From NCBI GenBank assembly GCA_930367215.1, contig OV884059.1, positions 234,793,803-234,857,802 on the forward strand: a DNA stretch of 64,000 bases, given 5' to 3'. Each line of letters opens with the position of its first letter. Within the stretch, counting starts at the first letter, position 1. The notes beneath the pieces were generated by a model, which was given only the letters and a program-made list of their open reading frames with translations, did no database searches and was not told the origin of the DNA. The stretch is from Pollenia angustigena (lineage: Eukaryota; Arthropoda; Insecta; Diptera; Polleniidae). Made by a program: the position numbers and the translations under genes. Below, piece after piece: positions 58,501 through 64,000 of the stretch.

Positions 58501-60926
58501 TAAATTTACTCATAAATTTGTTCACTTAGATGAACAATCAGACTGCAAAGTTGTGTAAGCGTAATGTCTTATTTGTGAGAATGTTTTCTTAAAAGAGGTG
58601 ATATTTGATATAAATTATTCCAAAAAACTTTTCTAACATGGTCTGTAATCTAAGGAAGAGTTCAAAGAGAAATATGTAATTCGGATAAACGGTAAATTTT
58701 TATTTTATTTTAATCATTATTCAGTTGAATTATTACGGAAAAAAATTCACGTTCGAAATGTCACGTATCGACCCAGGTTTTGGCTTAAAAAAAAGAAAAT
58801 ACAGACGATTTTGGAATCAAACCAAATACATTTTAATGCTACATTGCTACGTAAAATTCTGAAATTAGTTTGACTAAAAAATTGTGCCAGGTTTCGTTGA
58901 ATTACGTCTTTTTATACATGGCCACAAAAACTACTTCTGTTTTTTTCACGTTCGAACCGCTACTTCTTTTGTCATTATCTTTGACGTAGAATCGCGCCCT
59001 CCATAAACTTTAGCATAGATAACAGTGCTTTCTTAATGTTATAATTTAAGGGTTAAGAAAACATAAAAATATTTTTTTGTTTAAAATGTTATTGCATTTT
59101 TGAGGCGTACGACTGTCACGTTCAACACTTTGGAATTACCCATATGGGCTTTTTGAGCGAAAAGTCTACCTTTTTTTAATGTAACGCCAGAATGCAAATA
59201 AGCTTGTATTTTAGGACCATGTTGTTCAACCGTTATCCCTTTTGTTACTAAATGTAGAGCTAGTTGCGCTTTACACCACAATATAAAAAAGTAAACTATA
59301 CATATACAATTTTTTGAGAAATACAGTCAAATCCCGATAATTCGTACCCCGATAAATCGGTAATTCCCGGTAATTCGTAATAAACTGTCGTCCCTTGAAA
59401 AAATCTCGTTAATTCGTAAAATTTCCATACATTTTGGTTTATTTTAATAAGATCAGTTTGTTACATGAATAATTTTTATATTTTATTTTTAACAATTGTT
59501 TTTTATGTTTTTTTTTATCGTTTAAGTAAATAGGTTGAAAACCCCGTTAATTCGTATTTATTATATTTTAACCCCGTTAAATCGAAACCCCACTAAATCG
59601 AAAACCCCTATAATTCGTAAGAAATGGCTGGTCCCTTGCGATTACGAATTATCGGGATTCTTTACAAAAAGTAGACTTTTCGCAGGAATTGCCCATATAT
59701 CAAAAACATAAAATAAAGAGGCCCATAACAACCACTTTTAAGTTTTTGGTTTGTTTTACTCAAAGTATGCTCTATATTAAAATCGATAAAGCTATTGTTA
59801 TAAAACTTACCAAATGTCAGAATTTTATTGATATTCAATAACAAATATAATGGTTCAGTTAAAAATGAAACAATTCCAAGTTAATGCATGGGACAGCTTT
59901 GGAATATTACTAATACCTGAAGACTTACAAAAAATAATTGTTTATTATTTTCTATAAAACTCATGAAATTCAAAACAAAAATCTAAAAAATTTCGATAAA
60001 ATTGAAGTTAAGAAGTTAAAATTTTAAAGTTAGTTTATATCAAGGCGAATTCAATACAGGTGTCTTAAAAGTCCTGCAGAAAACTTTTTTTAGCTTTATA
60101 ATTGTTGGATGTCAAAATTTAGTTTTTCACCTTTGTTTCTGTTTTTGGCATTGTACAATGATTTTACAAAAACCAATGGCTTGTGGTTTTTGTATATACT
60201 TGTTGTAGTACGGAGATTACCTGTGATGAATTCACCTTGGCTCATATCAAAACGCGACATTTCTAATAGTTTTATGTCAAAACGAATTTATTTACAATAA
60301 TTAGTATTGTGGTTATTTTGTTGAACTATTTATGGTTTTTAATCCAAATTTTCAATATTTTTAATTAGGCTTAAGTTCATCAATTTATTTACTATTAATC
60401 GGATTAACACGCAACAATTCCAGACAAATTTATTTATTTATGAATTGTTTTAGTGTAAGTTAACTATTTTACCACAACAAGTCTTTAAAAAATATGTATG
60501 TATATACATACATAGGTTAGGTTAGGTTCCATGGGCAGCTATCAACAGACAGCTGACTTGGGTCCCTCATTGGTCCCTTTGTGATATGTATATACATACA
60601 TCGTACTGGCTCTTTTTCATTTATTCAACAACAAAAAATTTTTATAGTGGAATTTGTGCATTTTGTTATGGACCTCCTTAAATAAAAACCCTGTTTAAAT
60701 TATTCAATAACATGGGAGATAAAATATTTTTTTGATTTCCAGATGATCATGATCCTTTCAGTGAATATATCAAACTATCTGCAGAGGAGCTGGAAGAAAA
60801 CAAACGGTATTTAAAAATTCAAATGCATCATTAAAATTATTTGAACTATAAAATAACGTAATATAAATTTTTTTACAGATTTTTAAATGATAAAATGAGT
60901 GATACTAGTAACGGAAACGAATCCAG
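51685..60926 (+). CDS. ZAD-type C2H2 zinc-finger transcription factor, N-terminal part
   Basis: Four exons join in phase: 51685-51840, 51900-52215, 60743-60806 and 60879-60926. The ATG at 51685 has an AAAATGG context and gives the first Cys pair of a ZAD domain (ICRTCF) about 17 residues in. Exon 2 supplies the second pair in ICSKCLNKLISYYDFILQIQ. The C-x2-C...C-x2-C spacing is that of ZAD, an insect dimerisation module at the N-terminus of zinc-finger transcription factors. An acidic, Ser-rich linker follows (through exon 2, then DHDPFSEYIKLSAEELEENK and FLNDKMSDTSNGNES in exons 3-4). The C2H2 fingers are expected beyond 64000. Intron 1 is 59 bp; intron 2 is 8.5 kb and full of transposons. 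Donors GTAAAA, GTAAAT, GTATTT and GTAAAC and acceptors ending AG fit. Exons 3-4 rest on phase and splice sites, so they are less certain than exons 1-2. The specific gene cannot be named. Confidence 0.8.
53753..54570. mobile_element. 818-bp long-TIR element, 9-bp TSD CAAATTTTT, carrying the 82-bp array
   Basis: AAGTCCAGTTTACCAACGCA near the left end pairs with TGCGTTGGTAAACTGGACTT at the right, and similarity of the arms extends over about 250 bp (TACATAGGGT, TTTCCGAGTTATGG, TATAT...GGCCAATATTGG). CAAATTTTT is repeated at 53744-53752 and 54571-54579. The 9-bp duplication and long arms suggest a Mutator-like or Foldback element. Its centre holds units of the GC-rich 82-bp repeat. Confidence 0.8.
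54095..54305. repeat. 82-bp GC-rich repeat, about 2.5 direct units
   Basis: GCCGGCCTTTGGCCGGGC at 54132 and GCCGGCCTTCGGCCGGGC at 54214 are 82 bp apart. Both are followed by AAGGATTTTCTCCTCTATGG-type sequence, and a third unit begins at 54296. Same family as 26120-28190, but here all units point one way. Confidence 0.85.
54572..56330 (-). repeat. three tandem 585-bp units with tRNA-like promoter boxes
   Basis: Anchors GACGTGGYTCGGGCTCGAAC occur at 54701, 55281 and 55871. The units are nearly identical except for the length of a poly-T tract (near 54922, 55503 and 56093). Short - strand open frames in each copy are repeat-derived. Fragments occur elsewhere (31810, 43180, 49650, 60290). Confidence 0.88.
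56870..58040. other. non-coding intron sequence with poly-C tract
   Basis: 56880-57240 resembles a diffuse interspersed repeat (CGAGAACTACCTGACCGATT, two CGTCTAATCAC/CGTCTTATCAC segments). A run of C residues lies at about 57391. ATTAATCGAT/ATCGATTAAT simple words occupy 57655-57740. No gene is recognised. Confidence 0.4.
58043..59153. mobile_element. ATATGGGCATTTCC element X (related ends)
   Basis: ATATGGGCATTTCCATTTTGACGTG at 58043 pairs with the complement of the right end (ATATGGGTAATTCCAAAGTGTTGAACGTG), and both continue with a GATATTCGTAC/CAGTCGTACG-like stretch. A further left-type end, ATATGGGCATTTCCGTGAAA, occurs inside at 58389. No coding frame is recognised. Confidence 0.5.
59147..59692. 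mobile_element. ATATGGGC element Y, overlapping the end of X
   Basis: ATATGGGCTTTTTGAGCGAAAAGTC at the left pairs with the complement of the right end (ATATGGGCAATTCCTGCGAAAAGTC). The left end shares its ATAT with the right end of element X. A pogo-like MITE is nested in it. Confidence 0.55.
59322..59665. mobile_element. pogo-like MITE, TIR CAGTCAAATCCCGATAATTC
   Basis: CAGTCAAATCCCGATAATTCG at the left and CGAATTATCGGGATT at the right are inverted, and AATTCGTA/AAATCGAAA words are repeated next to both ends. Ends of the form CAGT..AATCCCGATAA are characteristic of pogo/Tigger-type Tc1-mariner elements. No transposase is present. Confidence 0.72.
60041..60239. mobile_element. hAT-like MITE, TIR CAAGGCGAATTCA, copy 3
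   Basis: CAAGGCGAATTCAATACAGG pairs with CCTGTGATGAATTCACCTTG. Flanking octamers GTTTATAT and GCTCATAT agree at 6 of 8 positions, consistent with a mutated 8-bp TSD. It is the shortest of the three copies in this window. Confidence 0.7.
60290..60400. repeat. fragment of the 585-bp SINE-like repeat
   Basis: ATTAGTATTGTGGTTATTTTG through TTAATTAGGCTTAAGTTCATC matches the start of the tandem units at 54572-56330 closely, then diverges. Confidence 0.75.
60514..60585. mobile_element. 72-bp retroposon with GGTTAGGTTAGGTT and 16-bp TSD
   Basis: ATGTATATACATACAT lies exactly at 60498-60513 and 60586-60601. The 72 bp between starts AGGTTAGGTTAGGTT and contains CATGGGCAGCTATCAACAG and GGTCCC...TTTGTGAT, a short sequence class common in fly genomes. 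Because the flanking word is itself a palindromic ATGTAT repeat, a chance duplicate is possible. Confidence 0.6.
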
Positions 60927-61147
60927 GTAAACCAAATGTTAAAATAATAATTATTTTATATTCAAAAGAAAGAATTTTGTATAAATTTTATTTTATTTAA
61001 CCTTTATTTATTTAATTTTAATATAATTTATTAAGCTTGAGGTTTTTCTTTTTTTATATAAAAAATTTTATTTTCAAAAGATTTTGTTATTCGTGCTTAA
61101 TTCCCAGTTTTTATTATTGATAAAAACACTTGAAATTTATTGTTGAT

Positions 61148-61212
61148 GGGATAAGCTATTCCTATGCATTTCACTGGTTGCTTAGGCCAGATCATCAGGA
61201 AACTTCATCCAT
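61148..61212 (-). ncRNA. hammerhead ribozyme-like fold, copy 1
   Basis: On the - strand: CCTGATGATCTGG, CCTAAGCAA loop, CCAGTGAAATGCATA, then GGAATAGCTTATCCC. The core elements CUGAUGA and GAAA are intact. Stem II is CUGG/CCAG after one U-U mismatch. Stem III is the self-complementary AUGCAU with cleavage-site A. Stem I is formed by GGAU and AAG with CUU and AUCC, plus UUUC with GGAA. A very short palindromic stem III is typical of hammerheads in Penelope-like elements, which act as dimers. Confidence 0.7.
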
Positions 61213-61617
61213 AAAAGTTTTAGACAAACTAAAGATATTTAACCAAATAAAACTGTTAAACGTATAAGAATTATAGCAACAGTTCTACTTGTAACAATAT
61301 CAAAGTTTAAACAAAACACATCAACAATAAACAACAGTGGGTTCATCTCATCTTACATTTCCCCACTACAATTAGTTGAAATTCTCTCAACATTAATTGT
61401 AGTTGTAAGTAGGTTAAGAAAAACAAAATGAAAAAAAACAACAACTTACAAAAGATGTTGTCAATTAAGTGTTTTTTAGGCCGTGCACCGCCTGTTTATT
61501 ATCAAAAAGTAATTTCAATTTTTGGGAATACAAAATTTTTAATTTCAAAAGATTTTGTTATTCGTGCTTAATTCCCAGTTTTTATTATTGATAAAAACAC
61601 TTGAAATTTATTGTTGA

Positions 61618-61683
61618 TGGGATAAGCTATTCCTATGCATTTCACTGGTTGCTTAGGCCAGATCATCAGGAAACTTCATCCAT
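61618..61683 (-). ncRNA. hammerhead ribozyme-like fold, copy 2
   Basis: Identical in all core and stem positions to the copy at 61148-61212, one repeat unit further on. Confidence 0.7.
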
Positions 61684-62091
61684 AAAAGTTTTAGACAAAC
61701 TAAAGATATTAAACCAAATAAAACTGTTAAACGTATAAGAATTATAGCAACAGTTCTACTTGTAACAATATCAAAGTTTAAACAAAACACATCAACAATA
61801 AACAACAGTGGGTTCATCTCATCTTACATTTCCCCACTACAATTAGTTGAAATTCTCTCAACATTAATTGTAGTTGTAAGTAGGTTAAGAAAAACAAAAT
61901 GAAAAAAAACAACAACTTACAAAAGATGTTGTCAATTAAGTGTTTTTTTTAGGCCGTGCACCGCCTGTTTATTATCAAAAAGTAATTTCAATTTTTGGGA
62001 ATACAAAATTTTTAATTTCAAAAGATTTTGTTATTCGTGCTTAATTCCCAGTTTTTATTATTGATAAAAACACTTGAAATTTATTGTTGAT

Positions 62092-62155
62092 GGGATAAGC
62101 TATTCCCAGCATTTCACTGGTTGCTTAGGCCAGATCATCAGGAAACTTCATCCAT
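62092..62155 (-). ncRNA. hammerhead-like segment, copy 3, stem III disrupted
   Basis: CTGATGA and GAAA are present, but the bases after GAAA read TGCTGGG instead of TGCATAGG. The short palindromic stem III and the cleavage-site trinucleotide are lost, so this copy should be inactive. Confidence 0.6.
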
Positions 62156-62560
62156 AAAAGTTTTAGACAAACTAAAGATATTAAACCAAATAAAACTGTT
62201 AAACGTATAAGAATTATAGCAACAGTTCTACTTGTAACAATATCAAAGTTTAAACAAAACACATCAACAATAAACAACAGTGGGTTCATCTCATCTTACA
62301 TTTCCCCACTACAATTAGTTGAAATTCTCTCAACATTAATTGTAGTTGTAAGTAGGTTAAGAAAAACAAAATGAAAAAAACAACAACTTACAAAAGATGT
62401 TGTCAATTAAGTGTTTTTTAGGCCGTGCACCGCCTGTTTATTATCAAAAAGTAATTTCAATTTTTGGGAATACAAAATTTTTAATTTCAAAAGGTTTTGT
62501 TATTCGTGCTTAATTCCCAGTTTTTATTATTGATAAAAACACTTGAAATTTATTGTTGAT

Positions 62561-62635
62561 GGGATAAGCTATTCCTATGCATTTCACTGGTTGCTTAGGC
62601 CAGATCATCAGGAAACTTCATCCATAAAAGTTTTA
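62561..62635 (-). ncRNA. hammerhead ribozyme-like fold, copy 4
   Basis: The core and stems are as in copies 1 and 2. This is the last copy before the inverted Penelope reverse-transcriptase segment, which is read in the same - direction. Confidence 0.7.
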
Positions 62636-62796
62636 GACAAACTAAAGATATTAAACCAAATAAAACTGTTAAACGTATAAGAATTATAGCAACAGTTCTA
62701 CTTGTAACAATATCAAAGTTTAAACAAAACACATCAACAATAAACAACAGTGGGTTCATCTCATCTTACATTTCCCCACTACAATTAGTTGAAATT

Positions 62797-62925
62797 CTAA
62801 ATATGGAAGTTTTAAGTTACACTCTTTCTCAATAGTAAATCTTATATCCGGATGAAATGAGTTAAAAGTTTCCAAAACATTTTCCATTTCCGATTCTTCA
62901 ATAATGCAAAATAAATCATCTACAT
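62797..62925 (-). pseudogene. inverted Penelope RT stub, copy 1
   Basis: This is the reverse complement of about 62960-63092 and therefore encodes, on the - strand, the VDDLFCIIEESEMENVLETF to CNLKLPYL part of the Penelope reverse transcriptase. A spacer of about 35 bp separates it from the + strand copy, making a long hairpin. Confidence 0.85.
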
Positions 62926-62937
62926 ATTATTGCAAAA

Positions 62938-63252
62938 TTGACTACTAAACCGAAAATTATGACAAAATATGTGGATGATTTATTTTGCATTATTGAAGAA
63001 TCGGAAATGGAAAATGTTTTGGAAACTTTTAACTCATTTCATCCGGACATAAGATTTACTATTGAGAAAGAGTGTAACTTAAAACTTCCATATTTAAATA
63101 CTTTGTTAATAAGAAAAAGGGATAAATTAATAATGGATTGGTACCAAAAACCAACTTCTTCTGGTAGAATTATTAATTATTTCTCCAAACATCCAAAGAG
63201 GGTTATTATTAATACTGCAAAAAATCTTATAGAAAGAATACTGAGAATCTAA
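62938..63252 (+). pseudogene. Penelope-like reverse transcriptase, truncated duplicate
   Basis: Contains KYVDDLFCIIEE (the catalytic YVDD box), LPYLNTLLIRKRDKL and MDWYQKPTSSGRIINYFSKH. The W-Y-x-K-P-T-x-S-G-R signature is specific to Penelope-like element RTs. There is no genuine start codon, and the frame is cut at 63249, where a tandem duplicate (inverted stub plus RT) begins. Only RT motifs from the YVDD box onward are present. Confidence 0.85.
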
Positions 63253-63380
63253 ATATGGAAGTTTTAAGTTACACTCTTTCTCAATAGTAAATCTTATGTC
63301 CGGATGAAATGAGTTAAAAGTTTCCAAAACATTTTCCATTTCCGATTCTTCAATAATGCAAAATAAATCATCTTCATATT
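63249..63380 (-). pseudogene. inverted Penelope RT stub, copy 2
   Basis: This is the second copy of the inverted segment at 62797-62925, 452 bp downstream, differing at very few positions (ATGTCC for ATATCC, TCTTCAT for TCTACAT). The 452-bp unit of stub plus truncated RT is therefore tandemly duplicated. Confidence 0.85.
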
Positions 63381-63389
63381 ATTGCAAAA

Positions 63390-63926
63390 TTGACTACTAA
63401 ACCGAAAATTATGACAAAATATGTGGATGATTTATTTTGCATTATTGAAGAATCGGAAATGGAAAATGTTTTGGAAACTTTTAACTCATTTCATCCGGAC
63501 ATAAGATTTACTATTGAGAAAGAGTGTAACTTAAAACTTCCATATTTAAATACTTTGTTAATAAGAAAAAGGGATAAATTAATAATGGATTGGTACCAAA
63601 AACCAACTTCTTCTGGTAGAATTATTAATTATTTCTCCAAACATCCAAAGAGGGTTATTATTAATACTGCAAAAAATCTTATAGAAAGAATACTGAGAAT
63701 AAGTGATTTAGAATTTCATAACAAGAATTTAAAAAGAATTAGGGATATTTTGAAAGATAATTGTTTTCCAATTGAACTGATATCAAATTTAATAAGACAA
63801 TGCAATAACCATAGAGTAAACAACTTGAATAGAATTGTAGAGCCAAAAATTTACAAATCACTTACATATATTCCTAAAATATCGGAACGTTTAGAAAAGT
63901 CGAAAATATTCGACACTGTAAAATAG
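63390..63926 (+). pseudogene. Penelope-like element reverse transcriptase, partial
   Basis: 178 residues: YVDD box near residue 11, LPYLNTLLIRKRD near 50, WYQKPTSSGRIINYFSKHP near 68, then the Penelope thumb region (ISDLEFHNKNLKRIRDIL, SLTYIPKISERLEKSK). The frame ends at a stop at 63924, but coding similarity continues one frame over as KIAHKSYNTVSKLFTRTKDK to the window edge, so there is a frameshift near 63918-63924. In Penelope elements this is the linker before a GIY-YIG endonuclease, which would lie beyond 64000. The N-terminal RT fingers are absent. The element lies in an intron of the ZAD gene. Confidence 0.88.
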
Positions 63927-64000
63927 CACATAAATCATATAATACAGTTAGTAAATTATTTACTAGAACTAAAGATAAAGTACATAAGTTAGAAATGTCG

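Larger units (their letters stand above)
52216..60742. other. 8.5-kb transposon-filled intron of the ZAD gene
   Basis: Exon 2 ends in phase 1 at a GTAAAT donor and exon 3 resumes after TTGATTTCCAG. The interval holds a long-TIR element (52976-56849) with nested insertions, ATATGGG-type elements (58040-59695), a hAT MITE and a 72-bp retroposon. The open frame at 52458-52991 on the - strand has no known motif. Confidence 0.7.
61068..62796. repeat. 471-bp tandem repeat, about 3.7 copies (Penelope-associated)
   Basis: Units beginning TTTTGTTATTCGTGCTTAATTC recur at about 61081, 61552, 62025 and 62495. They are nearly identical and include GGCCGTGCACCGCCTGTTTA and the hammerhead-like segment. The last unit is cut at 62796, where inverted Penelope RT sequence begins. 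The arrangement suggests pseudo-LTR copies of a Penelope-like element read on the - strand. Confidence 0.85.

Noticed and set aside
60514..60530. Telomere-like TTAGG repeats
   Set aside because: Only about three units, inside a 72-bp TSD-flanked insert; flies of this group lack TTAGG telomeres as far as known.

Overview
This is eukaryotic nuclear DNA, most likely from a cyclorrhaphan fly (muscoid or calliphorid type). The evidence is very high AT content, short GT-AG introns, a ZAD zinc-finger gene (an expansion typical of insects, especially Diptera), Jockey, Penelope and hAT remnants, and the familiar fly interspersed repeat that pairs a TATACCCT hairpin with a GTCCGTCTGTCCGTC stretch. The family-level placement is inference. 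There are no bacterial features. Two host genes are supported, both on the + strand and both incomplete; nearly everything else is layered transposable-element DNA.

Gene 1 (exons at 2384-2578, 6324-6484, 6568-6773, 6908-7048) is the 3' end of a dipeptidyl-peptidase-IV-like (S9B) protein. Its catalytic serine is replaced by glycine (GWGYGG), so it is probably a non-catalytic DPP6/DPP10-type protein. Its 3.7-kb intron holds about nine copies of a 118-bp tandem repeat and a retroposon with an 18-bp target-site duplication (TSD). Gene 2 (exons at 51685-51840, 51900-52215, 60743-60806, 60879-60926, continuing past the window) encodes the N-terminus of a ZAD-type C2H2 zinc-finger transcription factor. 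Its 8.5-kb intron is filled with nested transposons.

Between and around the genes: 7-21 kb is a mosaic of MITEs, many with exact TSDs (hAT at 12260-13293 and 15215-15999; TA, TTA or TAA MITEs elsewhere) and near-perfect hairpins. 21.1-22.5 kb has a long-TIR element broken by a Jockey RT fragment and a hAT end. 22657-28578 is a 5.9-kb inverted-repeat element with a perfect 9-bp TSD; it contains further insertions and an inverted array of a GC-rich 82-bp repeat. 28.8-34.7 kb is repeat fragments. 34.8-42 kb is AT-rich DNA with large direct duplications. 42.7-51.5 kb is a run of hAT-type elements, one carrying a decayed transposase on the - strand. 61-64 kb is a Penelope-like element: a tandem 471-bp repeat with hammerhead-ribozyme-like folds on the - strand, followed by inverted and duplicated reverse-transcriptase segments.

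All boundaries come from reading inverted repeats, TSDs, splice signals and reading frames by eye. Family assignments rest on TSD length and remembered protein motifs, not on database searches.
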